A stretch of 32,505 nucleotides of DNA from Clostridiales bacterium (GCA_015056325.1 SVGL01000027.1:1-32505); one strand, 5' to 3'. Shown: positions 1 through 6,460, counted from the stretch's first letter. Notes: a model not told the origin generated them from the letters alone. Made by a program: numbers and translations.

Positions 1-120
<120 letters not shown>

Positions 121-128
121 ACCCTTTG

Positions 129-154
129 AAGAGTCTCGTTTGAGGCTCTTTTTT
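129..154 (+). terminator. Intrinsic terminator after 5S rRNA
   Basis: AAGAGTCTC (129-137) pairs with GAGGCTCTT (142-150) across a GTTT loop, with one G-U pair, and runs into six Ts. It ends the rRNA transcript. Confidence 0.9.
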
Positions 155-155
155 C

Positions 156-183
156 TTGCTTTTGGCGGGATGTGTGCTATACT
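156..183 (+). promoter_or_regulatory. Sigma-A promoter, extended -10
   Basis: TTGCTT (156-161), a 16-base spacer and TATACT (178-183) preceded by TG at 175-176. Transcription would begin near 190 and give a leader of about 25 bases to the gene at 215. It lies directly behind the rRNA terminator, so the following genes are a separate unit. Confidence 0.7.
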
Positions 184-214
184 GTCCATATGCAGTTCAT
201 AAGGTGGTGGTAAA

Positions 215-478
215 ATGATAATGGTTGATTCTCGGATTCTTCCCTGGCATGGGGAGGTATTGATGGGCACGACGCTGCGCCGCTGCCGCTGGATGGCGAA
301 CGCCAGGAACGACCACGATCACTGCGCCTTCTGCTGGGATAAGTTCGCGGAATATAACGGCTGTCTGCAGGAAGGCTACTGCACCGAGGCCGGTAATAAC
401 TGGATCTGCGAGGCTTGCTTCAATGATTTCAGAGAACGATTCGGATGGAGGGTGAAATCATGCAGCTCCGCCCCATGA
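215..478 (+). CDS. Small zinc-ribbon-like protein, function unknown
   Basis: An 87-residue protein with two CxxC pairs (HCAFC near residue 37 and CEAC near residue 68) and two more cysteines between them (CLQEGYC). The spacing suggests a zinc-binding ribbon or knuckle, which may bind a protein or nucleic acid. The central part is rich in charged and aromatic residues; there is no signal peptide or membrane segment. AAGGTGGTGG lies 5-14 bases before ATG 215. An internal ATG at 262 also has a good GGGGAGG site, which would give a 71-residue protein that keeps all cysteines of the ribbon. The 3' end overlaps the Nudix gene start at 460, which implies translational coupling. I do not recognise a named family, and the role is open. 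Confidence 0.75.
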   Translation: MIMVDSRILPWHGEVLMGTTLRRCRWMANARNDHDHCAFCWDKFAEYNGCLQEGYCTEAGNNWICEACFNDFRERFGWRVKSCSSAP

Positions 479-942
479 CCGCCATTTACCTTACCCGCGG
501 CGATAAAATTCTCCTGCTGTACCGCATCGGCTCCCGGGTGGTGGGCAATTCCTACACCGGCAGCGCCGGCGGCCACATCGAGCCGGAGGAGTACCGTGAT
601 CCCCGAGCGTGCATGCTCCGCGAGCTGCAGGAGGAAACCGGCCTCACCAAGGAAGCGCTGGATGGTCTTGCGCTGCGCTACATCACCATGCGGAGCAAGA
701 ACGGCGAAGTCCGCCAGAATTATTACTACTTCGCCGCATTGAAGGACGGCTTTGACGTGCACAATAGCACCGAGGGCCGCCTGGAATGGCACGATTTGAG
801 CGCTTTGGATGCGCTGCCCATGCCTGTCACTGCGCGGCATGTGGTGGATCACTACCTGGCTGTGGGCCGCTTTGACGATAAGCTCTACGGCGGCATCACT
901 ACGGAAGAAGGCTCCGTGTTTACCGAAATGAACGAATTTTAA
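460..942 (+). CDS. Nudix hydrolase
   Basis: A 160-residue Nudix-fold protein, a family that cleaves nucleoside diphosphates linked to another moiety, such as oxidised dNTPs. The Nudix box begins with GGHIEPEE at residue 37 and ends with RELQEETGL. It keeps the REL-EE-G-L metal-binding core, but nine residues separate the first Glu from the RE pair, where the usual pattern has seven. GGAGGG (447-452) sits 7 bases before ATG 460. The in-frame ATG at 445 lies before this ribosome binding site, so 460 is preferred. The gene overlaps the upstream zinc-ribbon gene by 19 bases. The substrate cannot be told from sequence; the box and length fit an NTP pyrophosphohydrolase (MutT-like). Confidence 0.88.
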   Translation: MQLRPMTAIYLTRGDKILLLYRIGSRVVGNSYTGSAGGHIEPEEYRDPRACMLRELQEETGLTKEALDGLALRYITMRSKNGEVRQNYYYFAALKDGFDVHNSTEGRLEWHDLSALDALPMPVTARHVVDHYLAVGRFDDKLYGGITTEEGSVFTEMNEF

Positions 943-954
943 TGGAGGAAAGCC

Positions 955-1638
955 ATGTTTTTCTACGATTGGACCTATCTGCTGATCATCCCTGGTATGC
1001 TGCTGGGTATTTGGGCGCAGTTCAAGGTGAAGGGCGCTTATGCCGAGTACAGCCGCATCCCCACCCGCCTGGGCCGTCCGGCAGCCAGCGTGGTGGATGA
1101 CCTGCTCCGCCGAAACGGCAACAACAAGGTGCGCATCGGCCGGGTGAGCGGCGAACTGACCGACCATTACAATCCTGGCGACGAGACGCTGAACCTCTCT
1201 GAGGGTGTGTATGGCAGCGCGTCTATCGCGGCGCTGGGCATTGCGGCCCATGAGGCCGGACACGCCATGCAGAAGCATGAGAATTACGCGCCTTTGATGC
1301 TCCGCACGACCATCGTGCCGGCGGTGAACATCTGCTCCAGCCTGTCCACGCCGCTGTTCTTCCTGGGCCTGATCATGGCATGGGAACCGTTGCTGACCCT
1401 GGGCATCATCCTGTTTGCGGCGTCCACCGTGTTCGCGCTGGTGACGCTGCCGGTGGAGTTCAACGCATCAAACCGTGCAGTCAACATGTTGGTGGAAGGC
1501 GGCTACGTATCCGGCGAGGAGGAACGAGGTGTGCGAAAGGTGCTCAATGCCGCTGCGCTGACCTACGTTGCCGCTGCGGTGACGAGCCTCTTGTCCTTGC
1601 TGCGCTTGGTGTTGATCGCCAACCGGCGGAGGGACTGA
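955..1638 (+). CDS. yugP: Membrane zinc metallopeptidase, YugP type
   Basis: A 227-residue integral membrane protein of the neutral zinc peptidase_2 family (YugP). The N terminus holds one hydrophobic helix (residues 7-22). The soluble part carries the HEAGH zinc motif at residues 99-103, followed by AMQKH. Three or four hydrophobic segments follow (about 120-165 and 195-220). A later LPVEFNASNRA matches the family's LPVEFDAS block, with Asn in place of the usual Asp. GGAGGAAAGCC precedes ATG 955, 12 bases after the Nudix stop, so the three genes form one operon. It probably cleaves membrane or envelope proteins; its substrate is unknown. Confidence 0.9.
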   Translation: MFFYDWTYLLIIPGMLLGIWAQFKVKGAYAEYSRIPTRLGRPAASVVDDLLRRNGNNKVRIGRVSGELTDHYNPGDETLNLSEGVYGSASIAALGIAAHEAGHAMQKHENYAPLMLRTTIVPAVNICSSLSTPLFFLGLIMAWEPLLTLGIILFAASTVFALVTLPVEFNASNRAVNMLVEGGYVSGEEERGVRKVLNAAALTYVAAAVTSLLSLLRLVLIANRRRD

Positions 1639-1644
1639 CATAAC

Positions 1645-1673
1645 AAAATCCGGCTCATTGAGCCGGATTTTTG
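1645..1673. terminator. Bidirectional intrinsic terminator
   Basis: AAAATCCGGCT (1645-1655) pairs with AGCCGGATTTT (1661-1671) around a 5-base loop, with an A-run before and a T-run after it. It can end both the plus-strand operon and the convergent minus-strand pair that stops at 1685. Confidence 0.92.
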
Positions 1674-1684
1674 TTTGCGGATAT

Positions 1685-2191
1685 TTATAGCTTCTTTTCC
1701 ATCACCACGAACCCGTCGGGATTCAGACGCTGATAGGTGCGGTAGTCCTCCAGGCTGGTGTAAGTGTGCTCGACCGTTGGTTTGCCGTCCGTCCAGCACT
1801 TGTACTCTTTGGGCGCGTAGCCGCAGGCGATGTAGAAAGCTTCTGCTTCCCGTCCGGAACCTGCGGATACCGCCGGCGCGCCGTAGGAGCGGGCTGCGTC
1901 CTCGAAGGCGTTCAACAGCTTTGTGCCATATCCCTTGCGCCAGTAGGCACAGGCGATGCAGATGCCGTCCAAGGTAAAGGAGGGATCCTCCGGGGCGAAA
2001 TGCTTGCGGAACCAACCGTAGCATACGCCGATCAACTGCTTGTCCAGGTGGACGGTCTGGAAGGCGGCCGGATATGTGGAGGCGAAACGACGCATGCGCT
2101 CCGGGTCGCTGTCAGGCAGGTGTTCTGCTGCAAGGGCGTAGAACTGATCTGTATCCACAGGGGACAACGGGGCAATGGTAAGATGGGCCAT
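1685..2191 (-). CDS. GNAT family N-acetyltransferase
   Basis: A 168-residue single-domain GNAT enzyme, which would transfer an acetyl group from acetyl-CoA to an amine. The acetyl-CoA loop reads RKGYGTKLL near residue 92, after the beta-4 strand DGICIACAYW. The C-terminal half has AFYIACGYAP, the usual beta-5/helix pattern. The start at 2191 is chosen because AAAGGAG lies 7 bases upstream. The longer ATG at 2209 would place that ribosome binding site inside the gene. It follows the GuaA-like gene on the same strand with a 23-base gap and probably shares its transcript. The substrate is unknown. Confidence 0.88.
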   Translation of the reverse strand: MAHLTIAPLSPVDTDQFYALAAEHLPDSDPERMRRFASTYPAAFQTVHLDKQLIGVCYGWFRKHFAPEDPSFTLDGICIACAYWRKGYGTKLLNAFEDAARSYGAPAVSAGSGREAEAFYIACGYAPKEYKCWTDGKPTVEHTYTSLEDYRTYQRLNPDGFVVMEKKL

Positions 2192-2214
2192 GGAGTCTCC
2201 TTTCGGCAAGAAGA

Positions 2215-3663
2215 TTACTTGCCGGCCAGCCTTGCGTAGGTTTTGCTGGGCGTGCAGTCGTAGAAGACGCGCTGAACGTCGGGGCAGGCTTGCATGATCT
2301 CCTCAGTCACGCGTTCCAGCAGGTCGCTGGGCAGGCGCGCCGGCATACCGCTGCCGCCTTCCGCTGCCTGCACGGCACGCAGGATGATCATCACGCCGCC
2401 GCCGGGCAGGGGGGAAAGCGCCAGTGCCGCGAAGTACTGCCAGAGGCGCTTCTGCAGGCCCAGGGCTTCGATTTCCCGGCGGAAGAGGGCGTCTGCTGTG
2501 CGCAATATGGCCAGACGCTCGGCGGTGACAGCGGCCATGATGCGGCTGGCCAGGCCGCTTCCGGGGAAAGGCTGCCGGGTGGTTGTTGCCGGAGAAAGTC
2601 CCAGGGACTCGCCCACATGTCGGATTTCATCCTTGAACAGCTCGCAAACAGGCTCAATGACCCGCACATCAGCCGGCAGGAGCGCATTGTCCTCCGGAGA
2701 GATGGCGTCTGCGTAGTTTGTGCCGCGCAGGAGCAGCTTCACGCCAGGGATGGCTTCGCATTCACGGCGCAGGATCTCCCGCAGGAGACTGCGGATGATA
2801 CGCTCCTTTTCGCCGGGATCGGTCACACCCTTGAGGGCCAGGAGAAAATCTGCCCGGGCATCCACCCGACGTAGGTTCAGGCCCACCTGCTGCTGATAGG
2901 TTTCCATGACCTCCTCAGCCTCGCCTTCGCGCAGCAGGCCCGTGTCTACAAAGATGCAGTGCAGCCGCTGCCCCAGCGCCAGATGACCCAGCAGGGCGCT
3001 GACGCCGCTGTCCACCCCGCCGGAGAGGGCGCACAGGGCGTCGCTTTCGCCAGCGGCTTCCTGAATGGAGGCTTTGGCGCGTTCAATAAAGGTGCGCTCG
3101 TTCCACCACAGGGTGCAGCCGCACACCTGGCTGCAGAAATTCGTCAGCAGGCGGGTGACGGCCGGATCGTTGCGCTCCAGGGGAATAGCGACGCCCCAGA
3201 CATTGCGCTGGCGGACGTGCAGGCCGATGACGGCGTCATCCGCGGCGGCACACACGCTGCCCTGCTCATCCGTGAAGATCATGCCCTTCAGCGCAGGAAG
3301 GAAACGTTCACCGTCTTCCACGCCATCAAAGAGATCATCCTTGCTGTCAAAGGTGAACGTAACGATGCCGCCTTCCGCATCCGCCAACTTGCCGCCCATG
3401 ACGGTGCACAGCGTCAACGCGGTGTCGCCCAGGCAGAGCATGGGCAAGCCGGTCTGCAGATAGTCCATCATTCCCGGGACATCTGTCGCCTTGCCGGAGC
3501 AGCCTGTTGCGAGGATCACGCCCCGGGGATCGGCCAGGAGCACCTCGTCTGCGGATGCATTGCCAGCCATGATGCGGCAATAGACGCCCTCAGCCCGGAG
3601 CCTACGGGCCAGCGCGTGACACACACCGTCATCCAGATTGATCAAAACAACATAATCCTGCAT
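2215..3663 (-). CDS. GuaA-like PP-loop protein with degenerate glutaminase domain
   Basis: A 482-residue protein with the two-domain plan of GMP synthase (about 515 residues in the family). The N-terminal class I glutaminase domain is present but has lost its chemistry. In an ungapped match to the family's GVCYGMQ block the nucleophile Cys is Gly79 (a Cys lies two residues earlier, at 77). The QFHPE block reads AIPLE (149-153), so the catalytic His is Pro151. The ATP pyrophosphatase domain is better kept: SGGVDSG (194-200), DTGLLREGEAE, ELFKDEIRHVG and RQPFPGSGL. The family's KSHHN loop and C-terminal KPPxTIEWE, which contact XMP, are missing; the end reads TPSKTYARLAGK. It may be an ammonia-dependent relative, or may have a different acceptor. 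GAGGAGG lies 7 bases before the start. A minus-strand TATAAT at 3735-3740 is a possible -10. Confidence 0.85.
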   Translation of the reverse strand: MQDYVVLINLDDGVCHALARRLRAEGVYCRIMAGNASADEVLLADPRGVILATGCSGKATDVPGMMDYLQTGLPMLCLGDTALTLCTVMGGKLADAEGGIVTFTFDSKDDLFDGVEDGERFLPALKGMIFTDEQGSVCAAADDAVIGLHVRQRNVWGVAIPLERNDPAVTRLLTNFCSQVCGCTLWWNERTFIERAKASIQEAAGESDALCALSGGVDSGVSALLGHLALGQRLHCIFVDTGLLREGEAEEVMETYQQQVGLNLRRVDARADFLLALKGVTDPGEKERIIRSLLREILRRECEAIPGVKLLLRGTNYADAISPEDNALLPADVRVIEPVCELFKDEIRHVGESLGLSPATTTRQPFPGSGLASRIMAAVTAERLAILRTADALFRREIEALGLQKRLWQYFAALALSPLPGGGVMIILRAVQAAEGGSGMPARLPSDLLERVTEEIMQACPDVQRVFYDCTPSKTYARLAGK

Positions 3664-3811
3664 AAAATCCTCCTCGCTGGAGAATGCGTTATGTAAAATC
3701 GTCGCTGAGGTTTCAGCATATGTACCTTAACTTTATTATATTCGCTGCAGGAGGAGAAAAATCCTGCTTTTGTGTCGGGATGCGTGAGTGGGTCTGCATT
3801 CCAGAAAAAAC

Positions 3812-3842
3812 TTTCAAAAAACCGCAGAAAATTTCAAAAAAC
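3812..3842 (+). repeat. Two direct copies of TTTCAAAAAAC
   Basis: TTTCAAAAAAC occurs at 3812-3822 and 3832-3842, exactly 20 bases apart (about two helical turns). A third partial copy, TTTCAA, lies at 3846 inside the predicted -35. The location just upstream of the rubrerythrin promoter makes an activator or redox-regulator site possible, but the AT-rich setting makes chance possible too. Confidence 0.4.
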
Positions 3843-3845
3843 ATG

Positions 3846-3873
3846 TTTCAATCTCTGCGATGTGTGTTATCAT
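3846..3873 (+). promoter_or_regulatory. Promoter of the rubrerythrin gene
   Basis: TTTCAA (3846-3851), a 16-base spacer and TATCAT (3868-3873), with TG at 3865-3866 giving an extended -10. Transcription would start near 3880, with a leader of about 55 bases ending in AGGAGG at 3921-3926. The rest of 3664-3811 shows no gene; GCAGGA/TCCTGC near 3747-3766 can form a hairpin. Confidence 0.6.
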
Positions 3874-3933
3874 TATATCAGGCGAAAGCCAATACACTAA
3901 AACGAAATCAAAATCTTTAGGAGGTATATCAAT

Positions 3934-4473
3934 ATGAAGTGGGTTTGCAGCGTTTGTGGTTATGTGCATGAGGGTCCTGAGGCGCCTGAAAAGTGCCCGG
4001 TTTGCAAGGTTCCTGCCAGCAAGTTCGTCCAGCAGGGCGGCGAGAAGACTTGGGCCGCTGAGCATGTGGTCGGCGTAGCCGCCGGTGCTCCCCAGGAGAT
4101 CATCGATGGCCTGCGCGCCAATTTCGAGGGCGAGTGCTCCGAGGTGGGCATGTATCTGGCCATGGCCCGCGTCGCTCATCGCGAGGGCTACCCCGAGATC
4201 GGCCTGTACTGGGAGAAGGCTGCCTTCGAAGAGGCTGAGCATGCTGCCAAGTTTGCCGAGCTCCTGGGCGAAGTCCTGACCGACTCCACCAAGAAGAATC
4301 TGGAAATGCGCGTTGATGCCGAGAACGGCGCGACCTCCGGTAAGTTCGAGCTGGCCAAGCTGGCCAAGGCTCACAACCTGGACGCCATCCATGACACCGT
4401 GCACGAGATGGCCCGCGACGAAGCTCGCCATGGCAAGGCTTTCGAAGGCCTGCTGAAGCGCTACTTCGGCTAA
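3934..4473 (+). CDS. Reverse rubrerythrin
   Basis: A 179-residue peroxide-reducing non-haem iron protein of anaerobes. The rubredoxin domain is at the N terminus (C5xxC8 and C21xxC24), the reverse of classical rubrerythrin, and the four-helix diiron domain follows. Diiron ligands are visible as EGECSE near residue 64, the FEEAEH block near residue 100, and ARDEARH near residue 160. It probably takes electrons from NADH-linked rubredoxin or directly from a reductase and reduces H2O2 to water in the cytoplasm. The strong AGGAGG lies 7 bases upstream of ATG 3934. The last nine codons are repeated 312 bases downstream. Its own stop context (GGCTAAG) looks like the downstream GGCAAGTAAG with one codon lost. 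Confidence 0.95.
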   Translation: MKWVCSVCGYVHEGPEAPEKCPVCKVPASKFVQQGGEKTWAAEHVVGVAAGAPQEIIDGLRANFEGECSEVGMYLAMARVAHREGYPEIGLYWEKAAFEEAEHAAKFAELLGEVLTDSTKKNLEMRVDAENGATSGKFELAKLAKAHNLDAIHDTVHEMARDEARHGKAFEGLLKRYFG

Positions 4474-4483
4474 GAATCTTCAT

Positions 4484-4519
4484 ATACGAAAAGTGGGAAG
4501 CAATGCCCTCTTTTCGTAT
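4484..4519 (+). other. Hairpin behind rubrerythrin
   Basis: ATACGAAAAG (4484-4493) pairs perfectly with CTTTTCGTAT (4510-4519) over a 16-base loop. There is no T-run after it, so it looks more like an mRNA 3'-end stabiliser or processing stem than an intrinsic terminator. Confidence 0.6.
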
Positions 4520-4547
4520 TGCCTCGGATTTAGAGGGGGGACTCCAT

Positions 4548-4757
4548 ATGATGGATTATTGGCTGGCAGTAATTGCCCCGATCATTGCTGTGCTTGTTTT
4601 TTGTCTGGCTGCACACAAGCAGAATCGGGAAGCAGACAAACAGGGCGGGCGGAACCATGCAAGCGCGCAAATCGGCTTCGGCAGGAACTCCTTTCGCAAA
4701 GCGCCGGAAGAACTATACACAGAGGATCGGAAAATCAACCGTGAGTGGAAGCGCTGA
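4548..4757 (+). CDS. Small single-pass membrane protein
   Basis: A 69-residue product starting MMDYWLAVIAPIIAVLVF: one N-terminal transmembrane helix (about residues 4-22) followed by a basic, polar tail that ends in REWKR. AGAGGGGGG (4532-4540) sits 7 bases before ATG 4548, which supports translation; ATG 4551 is an alternative. It sits between rubrerythrin and the duplicated rubrerythrin tail, whose first bases overlap its stop codon. No family recognised. It may be a real small membrane protein carried on the inserted segment, or a chance frame with a good ribosome binding site. Confidence 0.5.
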   Translation: MMDYWLAVIAPIIAVLVFCLAAHKQNREADKQGGRNHASAQIGFGRNSFRKAPEELYTEDRKINREWKR

Positions 4758-4788
4758 AGGTCTGCTGAAGCGCTACTTCGGCAAGTAA
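4756..4788 (+). pseudogene. Duplicated 3' end of the rubrerythrin gene
   Basis: The 27 bases at 4756-4782 match 4444-4470 of the rubrerythrin gene with one silent difference (GGT for GGC). In the matching frame they encode EGLLKRYFG, then K and a TAA stop. The offset is 312 bases, a multiple of three. No rubrerythrin body precedes this copy. It is either the relic of a second gene or the displaced original end of the first one. Confidence 0.8.
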
Positions 4789-4810
4789 GCCGCCAGTGGC
4801 GGCAGCCACT
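4789..4810 (+). other. Two mutually exclusive short hairpins
   Basis: GCCGCC (4789-4794) can pair with GGCGGC (4798-4803), or AGTGGC (4795-4800) can pair with GCCACT (4805-4810). Both cannot form together. It directly follows the duplicated rubrerythrin tail. This may be chance. Confidence 0.4.
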
Positions 4811-4834
4811 TATCCAGTAAAATCAAGGGTTTTC

Positions 4835-4870
4835 AAGGGAATCACTCTGAAAAGGGTGGTTCCCTTTTTT
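4835..4870 (+). terminator. Intrinsic terminator
   Basis: AAGGGAATCACTC (4835-4847) pairs with GGGTGGTTCCCTT (4854-4866), including two G-U pairs, followed by TTTTTT. It ends the rubrerythrin unit. Confidence 0.92.
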
Positions 4871-4953
4871 GTGCGGATAAGCCACTTCTATGACAATTCC
4901 CTGACGTTTCAACAGGCTGCGGCATCCTGAATCAGGCACTTATGACACGATTT

Positions 4954-4982
4954 TTGTCATTGCCTCCTACGGGCTCTATTAT
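4954..4982 (+). promoter_or_regulatory. Predicted orphan promoter
   Basis: TTGTCA (4954-4959), 17 bases, TATTAT (4977-4982). No gene with a ribosome binding site follows; transcription from about 4989 would produce a non-coding RNA with two hairpins. The -35 also lies in a small inverted repeat ATGACA/TGTCAT. Confidence 0.5.
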
Positions 4983-4988
4983 AGGTGT

Positions 4989-5085
4989 AGCGATTAGGGG
5001 CGTCAATCAGTTTTCATTGACAAAATCCAAGAGACTATCACAGACAGCAAGCGGCATAAACTTATATTTTTGTCTGTGCCGTTTT
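4989..5085 (+). ncRNA. Candidate small structured RNA
   Basis: Downstream of the orphan promoter GTCAAT (5002-5007) pairs with ATTGAC (5016-5021). CACAGACA (5039-5046) pairs with TGTCTGTG (5071-5078), and an overlapping alternative pairs CGGCA (5052-5056) with TGCCG (5077-5081). A GTTTTCT tract follows at 5081. It resembles a short transcript with a weak intrinsic terminator. The rest of 4871-5264 holds no convincing gene; CAGGCTGCGGC occurs twice (4913 and 5110). Confidence 0.35.
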
Positions 5086-5127
5086 CTATGTAGTACACCT
5101 CAGTTCAGCCAGGCTGCGGCCCTGGCC

Positions 5128-5229
5128 TCATGGCTCGTTTTTCACTTGGAGATTTTTTCTTTTGTTAGCTTCATAACCGACAATTGCCACAACAGCAGCC
5201 GCAACTCCGTCAACAATCAGAACTTCCAT
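5128..5229 (-). CDS. Possible 33-residue membrane peptide
   Basis: The frame begins MEVLIVDGVAAAVVAIVGYE and continues into a basic tail, a plausible single-helix membrane peptide. No Shine-Dalgarno sequence is visible upstream of 5229, so this may be a relic or chance. Listed because the hydrophobic-then-basic pattern is unlike random sequence. Confidence 0.22.
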   Translation of the reverse strand: MEVLIVDGVAAAVVAIVGYEANKRKNLQVKNEP

Positions 5230-5264
5230 GGTATAAGCTGAGAAATCCACTGTGTTATTTGTTA

Positions 5265-5300
5265 ATTTTGGTTGACAAATCGCCAAAATGGTGATATCAT
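5265..5300 (+). promoter_or_regulatory. mglB promoter with overlapping inverted repeat
   Basis: TTGACA (5272-5277), 17 bases, TATCAT (5295-5300): a strong sigma-A promoter. The inverted repeat ATTTTGG (5265-5271) / CCAAAAT (5283-5289) brackets the -35 box, so a bound repressor would block polymerase. Transcription would start near 5307, leaving a leader of about 95 bases. Confidence 0.75.
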
Positions 5301-5348
5301 AATCTATGCATTAAATGTGGATGAAAAACAACTCATTCAATCAAGTCA

Positions 5349-5374
5349 TTTATGCAATGGAGAAATTGCATAAA
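5349..5374 (+). promoter_or_regulatory. Perfect 9-bp inverted repeat in the mglB leader
   Basis: TTTATGCAA (5349-5357) and TTGCATAAA (5366-5374) are exact inverted copies separated by 8 bases, 13 bases before the AAAGGAG site. It can act as a repressor site downstream of the promoter or as an RNA hairpin close to the ribosome binding site. Confidence 0.6.
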
Positions 5375-5401
5375 AATATATCCTGTAAAGGAGAAGTTTC
5401 C

Positions 5402-6418
5402 ATGAAGAAGACTCTGGCAATCCTGATGGCTCTCGTGATGGTGCTGGGCGCGTTTACCTTCGCGTCTGCGGATGAGGTCAAGACCTACAAGGTCGGCATC
5501 TCCATCTACCAGTACACTGATAACTTCATGACCCTGTACCGCAACGAGATCGCTGACTACTTCAAGACCCTCGAGACCGATACCGTGAAGTACGAGCTGG
5601 TTTTCGCTGACGCCAAGAACGACATGGCTGAGCAGACCAACCAGATGAACAACTTCGTCACCCAGGGCATGGACGTGATCATCCTGAACCCCGTCCAGAC
5701 CTCCTCTGCTGACGTTCTGATCGACATCGCTGTCTCCAACGAGATCCCCCTGGTGCTGATCAACCGTGAGCCCCTGGCCTACGACGCCGACGGCAACACC
5801 ATCGACGAGGCCTATGAAGGCATCCTGAACAACCCCCAGGTTTGCTACGTTGGCGCTGACGCCCGTCAGTCCGGCACCTACCAGGGCGAACTGATCCTGG
5901 CCACCGGCAACCAGGGCGACATCAACGGCGACGGCAAGATCTCCTACATCATGATCCAGGGCGATCCCGAGAACATCGACGCTCAGTACCGCACTGAGTT
6001 CTCCATCAAGGCTCTGACCGACGCTGGCAAGACCGTTGAGTGCCTGGACAGCCAGGTGGGCAACTGGGACCAGACCAAGGGCCAGGAGCTGTGCGCCAAC
6101 GCGCTGACTGTGCACGGCTACAACGTTGAGGTCGTGTTCTGCAACAACGACGGCATGGCCATGGGCGCTCTGACCGCGATCCAGACCGCTGGCCGCATCG
6201 TGGGCGAAGACATCTACCTGGTTGGCGTTGACGCTCTGCCCGAGGCTGTTGAGGCCATCAAGCTGGGCGACATGACCGGCACCGTGCTGAACGACCACAT
6301 CGGCCAGTCCCACGCGGCGGTTGACGTGGCTGTGAAGCTGCTGAACGGCGAAGCCATCGACAACTACTACTGGGTCAACTACGTCAAGGTCGACAAGGCC
6401 TATGCCGAGGCTCAGTAA
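5402..6418 (+). CDS. mglB: Galactose/glucose ABC transporter substrate-binding protein
   Basis: A 338-residue periplasmic-binding-protein-fold receptor that would capture galactose, glucose or methyl-galactoside outside the cell and hand it to MglAC. The calcium-loop signature DINGDGKIS at residues 173-181, then YIMIQGDPENIDAQYRT, matches the MglB family, as do NNDGMAMGA and GVDALPEA. The signal peptide MKKTLAILMALVMVLGAF ends in an AxA-type site (ASA before DE) and has no lipobox cysteine, unlike most Gram-positive binding proteins. AAAGGAG lies 8 bases before ATG 5402; upstream in-frame ATGs lack such a site. Gene order mglB-mglA-mglC is that of the family operon. Two hairpins between mglB and mglA probably set a higher level of the binding protein. 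Confidence 0.93.
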   Translation: MKKTLAILMALVMVLGAFTFASADEVKTYKVGISIYQYTDNFMTLYRNEIADYFKTLETDTVKYELVFADAKNDMAEQTNQMNNFVTQGMDVIILNPVQTSSADVLIDIAVSNEIPLVLINREPLAYDADGNTIDEAYEGILNNPQVCYVGADARQSGTYQGELILATGNQGDINGDGKISYIMIQGDPENIDAQYRTEFSIKALTDAGKTVECLDSQVGNWDQTKGQELCANALTVHGYNVEVVFCNNDGMAMGALTAIQTAGRIVGEDIYLVGVDALPEAVEAIKLGDMTGTVLNDHIGQSHAAVDVAVKLLNGEAIDNYYWVNYVKVDKAYAEAQ

Positions 6419-6460
6419 TCCTCATTGCTGACCGATTGACAATCAATCCTTGAAGCAAAG

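Noticed and set aside
3684..3920. 78-codon plus-strand frame before rubrerythrin
   Set aside because: It runs through the rubrerythrin promoter region, has no ribosome binding site at its start and shows no protein-like pattern.
4942..5241. 99-codon frame upstream of mglB
   Set aside because: No ribosome binding site and composition like random translation; it overlaps the predicted promoter and hairpins.
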